Source of the DNA: an uncultured Coriobacteriaceae bacterium | GTDB taxonomy: Bacteria > Actinomycetota > Coriobacteriia > Coriobacteriales > Eggerthellaceae | NCBI GenBank assembly: GCA_900552585.1 | Contig: USAB01000023.1 | Span: forward strand, 1 to 23,475 | Direction: 5' to 3' | DNA length: 23,475 bases | Shown here: positions 15,266 through 22,476 of the stretch, one piece after another | How positions within the stretch are numbered: the stretch's first letter is position 1 | Layout of the letters: the number at the start of each line of letters is the position of its first letter | Position numbers and translations under genes: made by a program | Notes under the pieces: generated by a model | Databases searched by the model: none | What the model was told of the DNA's origin: nothing | What the model saw: only the letters and a program-made list of their open reading frames with translations

Positions 15266-16438
15266 ATGAAATACGATTTCGACGAAGTGATAGACCGCCG
15301 CCATACGGCCAGCATGAAGTACGATGCCGGCCCGCTGATGGGCAAGCCGGACGACTTGCTGCCCGTTTGGGTGGCGGACATGGACTTTCGCATGCCGCAG
15401 CCGGCTATAGATGCCGTCAAACAGCGCGCGGACCAGGGGATATTCGGATACGGCCTGCTGCCGGACGGCTATTTCGAGGCCGTGCGCAATTGGTTTGCGG
15501 ACCGCTACGGCTGGCAGGTTGAGCGCCCATGGCTCGTGACCACGCCGGGCGTGGTGTTCGCGCTGTCGCTGGCCGTGCGCACATTCACGCAGCCCGGCGA
15601 CGCCGTGCTCATCCAGCCGCCCGTGTACTATCCGTTCAAATCCATCATCCAGGAGGCGGGCGACAGACGTCTGGTCCAGGCACCGCTGGTGTACGAAGAT
15701 GACGGCTACCGCATCGATTTCAAGGCGTTCGAGCAGGTGGTGGAGCGCGAAAAACCGAAGATGTTCCTGCTATGCAACCCGCATAACCCGGTTGGCCGCG
15801 TGTGGACGGCCGAAGAACTGTGCCGCCTGGGGCAGATTTGCCTGGATCACGGCGTACTGGTGGCGTCCGACGAGATCCACGCGGATTTCGCGCGTCCCGG
15901 CTTCGCTCACACGGCGTTCGCGTCGCTCGACCCGCGGTTCGCGGACAACTGCATCGTGTGCACGGCGCCCAGCAAGACGTTCAACCTGGCGGGCCTGCAG
16001 GTGTCGAACATATTCATCCCGAATGCGGACCTGCGGCACCGCTACAAGGAAGCGTATCGGGCGTTGGGACTATCGTCTGCGAATACGTTGGGATTGACGG
16101 CGGCGCAGGCGTGCTACGAGCATGGGGCGGACTGGCTGGCACAGCTGAAAGACTATTTGGAGGGCAACCATGCGGAGCTTGGCGCGTACCTGGCGCGGCA
16201 TGCGCCGCAGCTGCGCGTCGTGGAGCCGCAGAGCACGTACCTTGTGTGGGTCGATTGCCGGGCGCTGGGCCTAACGGATGAGCAGCTGCAGCAGGCCGTG
16301 GAGCGGAAGGCGAAGCTGTGGGTGGACTTCGGCAGTATGTTCGGCGAAGAGGGAGAAGGATTCGTGCGCCTGAACATCGCCTGCCCGCGCAGCACGGTGC
16401 GGGAGATGGCGCGCCGGTTGGCACTCATCGCGCAGTAG
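15266..16438 (+). CDS. patB: PatB/MalY-type cystathionine beta-lyase (PLP aminotransferase fold)
   Basis: 390 residues from ATG 15266 with GAAGGAG upstream. Members of this class I aminotransferase-fold family split C-S bonds of cystathionine or cysteine to pyruvate, ammonia and a thiol or sulfide. Visible landmarks: LLPVWVADMDFRMPQPAIDAV at the N-terminus (typical of PatB/MalY), YGYGLLPDGYF-like GIFGYGLLPDGYFEAV, NPHNPVGRVW (Asn171), SDEIHADF (Asp202), and the PLP lysine Lys237 in TAPSKTFNLAGLQ. The C-terminal RLNIACPRSTVREMARRL carries the substrate-carboxylate arginine. Divergence from a LysR gene suggests regulation by sulfur status. MalY of E. coli also acts as a regulator, which cannot be judged here. 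Confidence 0.93.
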   Translation: MKYDFDEVIDRRHTASMKYDAGPLMGKPDDLLPVWVADMDFRMPQPAIDAVKQRADQGIFGYGLLPDGYFEAVRNWFADRYGWQVERPWLVTTPGVVFALSLAVRTFTQPGDAVLIQPPVYYPFKSIIQEAGDRRLVQAPLVYEDDGYRIDFKAFEQVVEREKPKMFLLCNPHNPVGRVWTAEELCRLGQICLDHGVLVASDEIHADFARPGFAHTAFASLDPRFADNCIVCTAPSKTFNLAGLQVSNIFIPNADLRHRYKEAYRALGLSSANTLGLTAAQACYEHGADWLAQLKDYLEGNHAELGAYLARHAPQLRVVEPQSTYLVWVDCRALGLTDEQLQQAVERKAKLWVDFGSMFGEEGEGFVRLNIACPRSTVREMARRLALIAQ

Positions 16439-16443
16439 GGCGC

Positions 16444-16492
16444 AGCGGGCAGGCGGCAGGGGGGTACCACGCCGCTGCCTTGCCTGCCCGCT
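16444..16492. terminator. Bidirectional hairpin between patB and larE
   Basis: AGCGGGCAGGC (16444-16454) pairs with GCCTGCCCGCT (16482-16492), extended inside by GGCAG/CTGCC after a two-base bulge. It overlaps the larE stop codon. There is no long T tract on either side. Confidence 0.6.
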
Positions 16493-17354
16493 AGCGCGCT
16501 GCGCCGCCCGCCTGTGCGCGCGTCTCGTCCGACAGCGTGCGGTTCATCTTTCCCGTCTGGTATCCGCCCAGGTCGAACGTCACGTACAGGAAGCCCAAAT
16601 CGCGCAGCGCGGCTTCCGTTTCGGCAGCGTTCTCGCCCGTGAAGAAGCGCGCGAAGTCTGCGGGCAGAATCTCGATGCGCGCCAGGTCGCGGTCGCGGCC
16701 CAGAGAATGTACGCGCACGCGGACCTGCGGGAACCCGCGGTCCATGATGAGCTGCTCGGCGGCATCGATCATGGCAAGTGTGGCCGTGTCGATGAGGTCG
16801 CCATATGCGAAGCGCGACGACAGGCAGGCAAACGACGGCTTGTCCCACGTGGGAAGCCCCAGCTCATGGGAGATGTCGCGGATATCCTGCTTCGTCAGGC
16901 CCGCCTCGCGCAGCGGGCTGGCAATGTGCAGCTCCGCAATGGCCTGCGCGCCCGGCCGGTAGTCGGACAGGTCGTCCACGTTCGAGCCTTCCACCAGCGC
17001 ATCCAGGCCCTCGTCGCGCGCAATGCTCAGCGCTTTTCCCATCAGGTTCGACTTGCACAGGTAGCAGCGGTTCTCGGGGTTGTGGCGGAACTCCGGCAGG
17101 TCCAGCTCGTTCGACGCGAACGTGATCTGGCGTATGCCGCGGTCCGTGCAGAACGCGGCTGCCTCGTTGCGCTCGCGCTCCGGGAACGTGGGGGACACGG
17201 CCGTCAGTGCCACGGCGCCGTTGCCCAGGGCCCGGTGCGCAGCGTACAGCAGCAAGGTGGAATCCACACCGCCCGAGAACGCGACGCCCACGCTTCCATA
17301 TGCGCGCAGCGCATCCAACAAGGCTTGGTATTTCTGCTGTTGATGTTCGTTCAT
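16491..17354 (-). CDS. larE: LarE, ATP-dependent pyridinium-3,5-bisthiocarboxylate mononucleotide sulfur transferase
   Basis: 287 residues from ATG 17354 (AAGGAA upstream). LarE inserts sulfur into the pyridinium precursor of the nickel-pincer cofactor of lactate racemase. The PP-loop is VAFSGGVDSTLLLYA (residues 24-38). Cysteines lie at CYLC (Cys97, Cys100) and in SFACLSSRFAYG (Cys177, matching the sulfur-donor cysteine region of Lactiplantibacillus LarE). Three such cysteines are the signature of the LarE subgroup that binds an iron-sulfur cluster and transfers an extra sulfide, instead of sacrificing its own cysteine. No larA, larB or larC is in the window. Distant PP-loop relatives are possible, but VEGSNVDDLSDYRPG and the C-terminal pattern favour LarE. 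Confidence 0.9.
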   Translation of the reverse strand: MNEHQQQKYQALLDALRAYGSVGVAFSGGVDSTLLLYAAHRALGNGAVALTAVSPTFPERERNEAAAFCTDRGIRQITFASNELDLPEFRHNPENRCYLCKSNLMGKALSIARDEGLDALVEGSNVDDLSDYRPGAQAIAELHIASPLREAGLTKQDIRDISHELGLPTWDKPSFACLSSRFAYGDLIDTATLAMIDAAEQLIMDRGFPQVRVRVHSLGRDRDLARIEILPADFARFFTGENAAETEAALRDLGFLYVTFDLGGYQTGKMNRTLSDETRAQAGGAAR

Positions 17355-17724
17355 GGGCGGTTCCTTCCAAACGGTGCCCGGAAACGACGCTTGGGACGGT
17401 GTTTGGTTCGTCCCGCAAAGGCGTCTGTGGACAGTATGACGCATGCGAACCGGTGCACGGGGATTGCCGATATCGGGTTGACCGATGGCGGATTCGGTGG
17501 TGAACCCATAGCGTGAACAGGACGAATGCTACATGCTGCTTCAGCGGGGGCGTGTGCCGGTCGCATGTTGCGCGCGGCTATCTGCTTGACAAAACATATT
17601 AATTTACTAGGATTTAGCCAAAACGTAGCACCGTCTGATGCTCAGGGAACGGTGCAGGGCGGCGCTTCGCATCGCTTCCCGCATCATACCATCCTTTCCA
17701 GGCGGTAGAGCGCAAGGAGACAGT
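17355..17724. other. Divergent intergenic region between larE and cysE
   Basis: No convincing gene. The right part holds the cysE promoter, a TTACTAGGA element and a leader hairpin: GCACCGT (17628-17634) pairs with ACGGTGC (17649-17655) around a 14-base loop. The left part, next to larE, shows no clear signal beyond its ribosome site. Confidence 0.55.
17586..17613 (+). promoter_or_regulatory. Promoter of cysE with embedded TTACTAGGA element
   Basis: A perfect -35 TTGACA (17586-17591) and a -10 TAGGAT (17608-17613) are 16 bases apart. The -10 is embedded in TTACTAGGA (17604-17612), the nine-base string also present in the LysR/patB intergenic region. A protein bound here would cover the -10 and could repress. 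Confidence 0.6.
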
Positions 17725-18651
17725 ATGTATAAGGACTATCTTGACCGTGTGGTGAAGGAGATCGGCGGCAACTACCAGGCCGAGGAGATATTCTTCACGA
17801 ATCCCGACGAGTGCTTCCCCAGCCGCAAGGCGGTTATCGAGATCCTGCAGGATATCCGCCGGCTGATGTTTCCCGGCTATTTCGGCCAGGAGGTTCCGAA
17901 CGGCACGCGCCCGGAGTACTTCATCGGCGACATGCTGGGGCATATCGATGTCGCGCTGCACCAGCAGTTGATGGCCGCGCTGACGTTCCGCCACAAGGAT
18001 ATGCTGTCGGAGGAGGAGATTGCCCGCCAGGCCGATACCATCTGCGTGGCGTTCCTGGAGAAGCTGCCGCACATCCAGGAACTGCTGCTGAAGGACGTGC
18101 AGGCGGCATTCGACGGCGACCCGGCGGCGCTCAGCAAGGAAGACATCATCTTCTCGTATCCCGGGTTCTTTGCCGTGTCCGTGTACCGCATCGCGCACGA
18201 GCTGTACGTCATGGACGTGCCCATGATTCCGCGCATCATGTCGGAATACGCGCATAGCGGCACGGGAATCGACATCAACCCCGGCGCCGATATTGGCGAA
18301 TACTTCTTCATGGACCACGGAACGGGCATTGTTATCGGCGAGACCACGAAGATCGGCAACCATGTGAAGCTGTATCAGGGCGTCACGCTGGGCGCGCTGT
18401 CCACGCGCAAGGGTCAGGCGCTGCGCGGCGTGAAGCGCCATCCCACCATCGAGGACAACGTGACCATCTATTCGAACGCCAGCGTGCTGGGTGGCGAGAC
18501 GGTCATTGGCGAAGGCTCCGTCATCGGCGGCAGCGCATTCGTGACGGAATCCGTGCCGAAGAACGGACGCGTCAGCGTGAAGAAGGAAATCTCCGTGCGC
18601 ACGGCGAAGCCGAAGCCGAAGCCGGAATCCAGCTTCGAGCTGCCGGACTAG
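17725..18651 (+). CDS. cysE: Serine O-acetyltransferase, long form
   Basis: 308 residues from ATG 17725 with AAGGAG five bases upstream; the frame is open further left but the true start is clear. It acetylates serine with acetyl-CoA to make O-acetylserine, the cysteine precursor. The N-terminal 140 residues are helical. The left-handed beta-helix follows: SEYAHSGTGIDINPGADIGEYFFMDHGTGIVIGETTKIG, with His177 and the Asp197-His198 pair as in CysE, then VTLGALS, RHPTIEDNVTIYSNASVLGG and IGEGSVIGGSAFVTESVP. The C-terminus is Lys/Pro-rich and ends in Asp. It therefore lacks the terminal Ile that CysE uses to dock in cysteine synthase, so a stable CysE-CysK complex is less likely. Confidence 0.92.
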   Translation: MYKDYLDRVVKEIGGNYQAEEIFFTNPDECFPSRKAVIEILQDIRRLMFPGYFGQEVPNGTRPEYFIGDMLGHIDVALHQQLMAALTFRHKDMLSEEEIARQADTICVAFLEKLPHIQELLLKDVQAAFDGDPAALSKEDIIFSYPGFFAVSVYRIAHELYVMDVPMIPRIMSEYAHSGTGIDINPGADIGEYFFMDHGTGIVIGETTKIGNHVKLYQGVTLGALSTRKGQALRGVKRHPTIEDNVTIYSNASVLGGETVIGEGSVIGGSAFVTESVPKNGRVSVKKEISVRTAKPKPKPESSFELPD

Positions 18652-18699
18652 GCTTCCCACGGCAGGCTTTTCGCAACAGGATTCGTAACGGTATTTCAC

Positions 18700-18732
18700 A
18701 GCGGGCGGGCGCTCCATGAGCGTCCGTCCGCT
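18700..18732 (+). terminator. Terminator hairpin after cysE
   Basis: AGCGGGCGGGCGCTC (18700-18714) pairs with GAGCGTCCGTCCGCT (18718-18732) around CAT, a 15-base stem with two G-U pairs on the plus strand, followed by TACTATAT. The mismatches would be A-C on the minus strand, so it should work better for cysE than for the convergent ygbA-like gene. Confidence 0.75.
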
Positions 18733-18734
18733 TA

Positions 18735-19082
18735 CTATATGCCGGCAAGATGCCGGATGGCCGCAACGGGGTGGTAGAGCATCAGGCGCGGGCCGGAGTA
18801 GCGCATCACCGTGCGGATTTGCTCCAGCTGCTGGGGCGTGTAGCAATGCACGTTGCAGCGGTCGCACGACACCTTCGTCTCCATGAACGGGCATTTCTCC
18901 GTGCGCAGGTGGGCGTAGGCATCCAGCTGCGCGCATGCGGGGCACACGGGCTTGCCGCAGAACGCAGTCTCCGTGCGCGCGGCGCGGTCGTGGTTCCCGG
19001 CGCAATACAGCGCAATCATCTGCGACACCGTGCGCATGTCGCGCACCCGTTTCGCCTGCTGCTGCTTTTCATTGCGTCCCAT
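18735..19082 (-). CDS. YgbA-family protein (nitrous oxide-stimulated promoter family)
   Basis: 115 residues, ATG 19082, with a weak AAAGGG site upstream; an in-frame start further left adds an Arg-rich segment unlike the family. The pattern is that of YgbA_NO proteins: RTVSQMIALYCAGNH, FCGKPVCPACAQLDAYAHLRTEKCPFMETKVSCDRCNVHCY and MRYSGPRLMLYHPVAAIRHL. Eight cysteines (27, 42, 47, 50, 64, 73, 76, 80) suggest a bound metal. In E. coli the gene is under NsrR control and matters under nitric oxide stress; the biochemical role is not established. It stands alone, convergent with cysE. Confidence 0.9.
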   Translation of the reverse strand: MGRNEKQQQAKRVRDMRTVSQMIALYCAGNHDRAARTETAFCGKPVCPACAQLDAYAHLRTEKCPFMETKVSCDRCNVHCYTPQQLEQIRTVMRYSGPRLMLYHPVAAIRHLAGI

Positions 19083-19553
19083 GGGCGCCCTTTCGAATAT
19101 CGTTGCCGCCTGCGCGGCGTCCTCCTTGCTGCGCACTACCGTAACGCATACGCCGCGCCTCGGTCTGTTGCGGTTGCAACGCACGGCGCGAATTCGCCGG
19201 CCGCCTGCCGTCCGCGCCCCTGCATGCGGCACTGCTTCCGCCGTCCGTCGCTGCTTGACTGCCGCTTGGCTGCGTGCGCCCGGTTGGCGCGCCGCACCTT
19301 TTCCCTTGCAATCGCCTTCCGCGCCGTATGTTCGGACTATGTCATTACATCGTTATCCGCCCGTTGAAAACGGATAACACTTCGCCTTTAACCATGAAAG
19401 CGATTCCCCGAAATGGTATCGTTATAGTTACGTTTTGAAGGGGCGGTGCCCTTTGATGATTCGGGCAGCGTTCGAAAAGCGGGCATCATCTGCCCTGTGC
19501 GTTTTCCGCACGGACAGGTGGGTGCGTTCTGTACCGAGTTTAGGAGGATATCC
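19083..19553. other. 471-base intergenic region upstream of the aldehyde dehydrogenase
   Basis: I see no gene in it. The left part is GC-rich and featureless. From about 19340 the composition drops in GC and holds a perfect inverted repeat, a weak -10-like TATAGT (19423-19428) and a leader hairpin in which CTGTGCG (19495-19501) pairs with CGCACGG (19507-19513). Its length is unusual for this compact window. Confidence 0.55.
19352..19378. promoter_or_regulatory. Inverted repeat GTTATCCG-N11-CGGATAAC, candidate operator
   Basis: Two perfect eight-base arms (19352-19359 and 19371-19378), about 175 bases upstream of the dehydrogenase start and just upstream of the likely promoter. Arm length and spacing suit a dimeric regulator such as a GntR, DeoR or LacI protein; the sequence does not say which. 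Confidence 0.45.
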
Positions 19554-21008
19554 ATGAAGCAAACCCAACTCTTCATCAACGGCGAGTTCCTCGATAACGC
19601 GGGCCGCGAGATGAGGCAGAACATCAACCCTGCCACCGAGGAAGTCATCTCCGAATTCCCCATGGCAACGCAGGAAGATGTCGATGCCGCTGTTGATGCG
19701 GCGTATGAAGCCCAGAAGTCCTGGGAGAAGGTGCCGGCCATCGAGCGCGCCAACTACCTGATGGAGATCGCGCACAAGATCCAGGAGAAGCAGGAGCTGT
19801 TCGCCCGCACGAACTCCGAGGAAATGGGCAAGCCGCTTGCCCAGTCCATGGACGAGGCCGGCTGGCTGCCTGGCTATATCCAGTACTTCGCCGCGCAGGC
19901 CCGCCACATCAAGGGCGAGATCATCACGTCCGACCGCCCGAACGAGAACATCCTCATGTACAAGATGCCTCTGGGCGTCTGCGCCGGCATCATGCCGTGG
20001 AACTTCCCGCTGTTCCTGATCGGCCGCAAGGTTGCGCCCGCGCTGGTCACCGGAAACACTGTGGTGCTGAAGGCGTCCTCCGATTGTCCGAACGGCGCAT
20101 ACGAGTTCGCGAAGGTGGTTGCGGAATCCAGCCTGCCGAAGGGCGTCATCAACGTCATCACGGGCCCCGGCGGCGTCACGGGCGACGCGCTGTGCGCGAA
20201 CAAGAAGGTGGCGATGATCTCTATGACCGGCTCCACGGAAGTGGGCAAGAAGATCATGGCGAACGCAGCCCAGAACATCACGAAGGTGTCGCTGGAGCTG
20301 GGCGGCAAGGCCCCTGTCATCATCATGAACGACTGCGACATGGACGCCACCGTCGAGCATGTCCTGCCCAGCCGTATCATCAACACCGGCCAGGCCTGCA
20401 ACTGCGCCGAGCGCGTGTATGTGCAGGAAGGCGTGTACGACGAGTTCGTGAAGAAGATCACGGATAAGATGAAGGCCGTCACGTACGGCCCCGCGCTGGC
20501 CGGCGATTTCGACATGGGCCCCATGGTGAACAAGTCGCAGCAGGAGCACGTGGACGAACTGGTGCAATCCGCCATTGCCGAAGGCGCCAAGATCGAATGC
20601 GGCGGCCACAAGACCACCGTGGACGGCAAGGGCTTCTTCTATGAACCCACGGTCATCTCCGGATGCACGCATGACATGCGCATCATGAAGGAGGAGATCT
20701 TCGGCCCGGTGCTGCCCATTACGTCCTTCAAGACGCTGGACGAGGCCATCGAGAAGGCGAACGACTGCGATTACGGCCTGACGTCGTCCATCTACACCAC
20801 GGACTACGACACCGCAATGCGCGCGCTGAACGAGATCAAGTTCGGCGAGACCTACATCAACCGCGAGCATTTCGAGGCCTTCCAGGGCTTCCATGCAGGC
20901 GTGCGCCAGTCCGGTCTGGGCGGCGACGACGGCGAGCATGGTCTGGAGGAATTCCTGGAGACGCATGTGTGCTACATCGACTGGGACACGAAGCGCAACA
21001 AGCAGTAG
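19554..21008 (+). CDS. aldA: AldA-like aldehyde dehydrogenase (lactaldehyde/glycolaldehyde type)
   Basis: 484 residues from ATG 19554, with AGGAGG seven bases upstream. It oxidises an aldehyde to its acid with NAD(P)+. Key residues: Asn150 (MPWNF), Lys173 (VVLKAS), GSTEVGK nucleotide loop (226-232), general base Glu248 (LELGGK) and catalytic Cys282 in INTGQACNCAERVYVQEG. The GQxCNCAERVYVQ stretch and the C-terminal INREHFEAFQGFHAGVRQSGLGGDDGEHGLEEFLETHVCYI are characteristic of E. coli AldA, which oxidises L-lactaldehyde and glycolaldehyde. The glutamate normally three residues after Lys173 is Ser176, which may relax NAD preference toward NADP. The gene stands alone behind a long regulated-looking leader. 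Confidence 0.93.
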   Translation: MKQTQLFINGEFLDNAGREMRQNINPATEEVISEFPMATQEDVDAAVDAAYEAQKSWEKVPAIERANYLMEIAHKIQEKQELFARTNSEEMGKPLAQSMDEAGWLPGYIQYFAAQARHIKGEIITSDRPNENILMYKMPLGVCAGIMPWNFPLFLIGRKVAPALVTGNTVVLKASSDCPNGAYEFAKVVAESSLPKGVINVITGPGGVTGDALCANKKVAMISMTGSTEVGKKIMANAAQNITKVSLELGGKAPVIIMNDCDMDATVEHVLPSRIINTGQACNCAERVYVQEGVYDEFVKKITDKMKAVTYGPALAGDFDMGPMVNKSQQEHVDELVQSAIAEGAKIECGGHKTTVDGKGFFYEPTVISGCTHDMRIMKEEIFGPVLPITSFKTLDEAIEKANDCDYGLTSSIYTTDYDTAMRALNEIKFGETYINREHFEAFQGFHAGVRQSGLGGDDGEHGLEEFLETHVCYIDWDTKRNKQ

Positions 21009-21111
21009 CATCCGAACGGGCTGTTTGCCGGCGGCGCCGGCAGGCATGCGGGATTGCCTTCGGGCGGCCGTTCGGGAACAAGGGGCGTGCCGGTATGCGC
21101 CGCTTTCACGG

Positions 21112-21138
21112 GAAGGGTCCCTCGGGGCCCTTCTTTTT
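21112..21138 (+). terminator. Terminator after the aldehyde dehydrogenase
   Basis: GAAGGGTCC pairs with GGGCCCTTC (one wobble) around a tight loop, followed by TTTTT at 21134-21138. Confidence 0.88.
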
Positions 21139-21174
21139 ACTATGGAGCGCCGCGCGACTGCACGGGCGTGCCGC

Positions 21175-21180
21175 TATACT
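21175..21180 (+). promoter_or_regulatory. Candidate -10 element of the cysteine desulfurase operon
   Basis: TATACT about 95 bases before the GTG of the first desulfurase fragment. No clear -35 is seen. Confidence 0.3.
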
Positions 21181-21272
21181 TTCTAGGACGAAGAACGGGC
21201 AGACTGCGGAGCGCGTGCAGAAGGCGCGCGTGCGGCCTGCGAAAACCACTGCTGTAAAGGACGAGACAACCG

Positions 21273-21369
21273 GTGATTTACCTGGATAATGCCGCCACCA
21301 CGCCGGTTCCCGCCGCTGTGGCTGACACCATGTACGATGTGCTGACCCATCACTTCGGCAATCCCTCCG
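21273..21369 (+). pseudogene. 5' remnant of a cysteine desulfurase paralogue, out of frame with the gene body
   Basis: From GTG 21273 (AAAGGA upstream) the frame encodes a textbook NifS/IscS start, MIYLDNAATTPVPAAVADTMYDVLTHHFGNPSG, then loses all similarity although it stays open to 22418. The next frame picks up at about 21370 with VLDAMLPYFTQTFGNPNSVHEAG. The two stretches, VADTMYDVLTHHFGNPS and VLDAMLPYFTQTFGNPN, are versions of the same segment, so that part is present twice in diverged form, offset by one base. It looks like the beginning of one paralogue joined to the body of another. A +1 frameshift would yield a protein with this segment doubled. A sequence or assembly error is possible. 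Confidence 0.7.
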
Positions 21370-21381
21370 GTACTGGATGCC

Positions 21382-22476
21382 ATGCTGCCATATTTCACGC
21401 AGACGTTCGGCAATCCGAACAGCGTGCACGAGGCGGGAAGCCAGGCGAACTGGGCCGTCGCGCAGGCGCGGGCGCGCATGGCGAAGGCGCTGAATTGCGC
21501 TCCGCGTCAGGTGGAATTCACGTCCGGTGGCACGGAATCGGACAACCAGGCGCTGCTCACCGGCGCCGTGCGGGGAGCACAGGCCGGCAAGCGCCACATT
21601 GTGAGCTCGGCCATCGAGCATCCTGCCGTGCTGCGCATGCTGGAGCGGCTGCAGGCGCATGGGTTCGCCGTCACGCTCGTGTCGCCCAATGCGGAGGGCG
21701 TTGTGTCCGCGGAAAGCCTGGAAGCGGCCATCCGGCCGGATACGTGCCTGGTCAGCTTGATGTGGGTGAACAACGAGGTCGGCAGCGTGCAGCCCGTCGC
21801 GGAAGCGGCGCGTTTGTGCCGCGAACGCGGCATCCTGTTCCATACGGATGCGGTACAGGCGGCGGGCGCGCTGCCGCTGGACTGCCGGGTGCTGGATGCG
21901 GACCTGATCAGCCTTTCCGCGCACAAGTTCCACGGTCCGAAGGGCGTCGGTGCGCTGGTGGTGCGCGACAGCCTGGAGCCGGCATCGCTGCTGGTGGGCG
22001 GCGAACAGGAGCGCGGGCACCGTGCCGGCACGCTGAACGTGCCGGGCATCGTGGGCATGTCCGTGGCGCTGCAACAGGCGCAGGAACGCTGCGCGCAGAA
22101 CGCCGCCCGCATGCGGGGGCTGCGCACGCGGCTGATAGACGGCCTTGCCGCGTTGGGCGACGTGCGCGTGCTGGGGTCGAACGACCCGCAGCGCGTTGCG
22201 CCGGGCATTGTGTGCGCGTGCTTCAAGGGCCTCGACCGCGAAACGCTGCTGGTGCTGCTGGACCAGGCGGGCATCTGCGCGTCGGCGGGTTCCGCCTGTT
22301 CGGCGGGCGCTGTGGAGCCAAGCCACGTGCTGCAGGCCATGCGCGTGCCGAGGGAATGGGCGCGCGGGGCCATCCGTTTCTCGCTGGGCACGGGCAACAC
22401 GGAGCAGGAGATAGATGAAACGCTGGCGGAGCTGGAGCGCATCGTGTCCCGTCTGCGCGAACGGAGGGCGCGATGA
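21382..22476 (+). CDS. Cysteine desulfurase (NifS/IscS type), intact body with disrupted N-terminus
   Basis: It removes sulfur from cysteine as an enzyme persulfide. From ATG 21382 it has 364 residues, about 20 short of the family: the LDNAATTP segment is missing in this frame, which has a stop at 21343-21345, and the ATG has no good ribosome site. The remainder is complete: FTSGGTESDNQALL, His80 (IEHPAV), WVNNEVGSVQPV, DAVQAAG, PLP lysine Lys182 (SAHKFHGPKG), RHRAGTLNV-like GHRAGTLNV, and catalytic Cys306 in SAGSACSAG. It overlaps mnmA by ATGA, so it should supply sulfur for tRNA thiolation, as YrvO does for MnmA in Bacillus. An uninterrupted body suggests it is still used or only recently altered. 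Confidence 0.85.
   Translation: MLPYFTQTFGNPNSVHEAGSQANWAVAQARARMAKALNCAPRQVEFTSGGTESDNQALLTGAVRGAQAGKRHIVSSAIEHPAVLRMLERLQAHGFAVTLVSPNAEGVVSAESLEAAIRPDTCLVSLMWVNNEVGSVQPVAEAARLCRERGILFHTDAVQAAGALPLDCRVLDADLISLSAHKFHGPKGVGALVVRDSLEPASLLVGGEQERGHRAGTLNVPGIVGMSVALQQAQERCAQNAARMRGLRTRLIDGLAALGDVRVLGSNDPQRVAPGIVCACFKGLDRETLLVLLDQAGICASAGSACSAGAVEPSHVLQAMRVPREWARGAIRFSLGTGNTEQEIDETLAELERIVSRLRERRAR

Noticed and set aside
19428..21047. Long minus-strand open frame opposite the aldehyde dehydrogenase (539 codons)
   Set aside because: Shadow of the real gene: composition is skewed to His, Leu, Arg and Val, with no family motif and no ribosome site.
21273..22418. Reading the whole 21273-22418 frame as one protein
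   Set aside because: After about 33 residues it loses all desulfurase similarity and becomes Arg/Gly/Ala-rich, while the neighbouring frame carries the active-site motifs.
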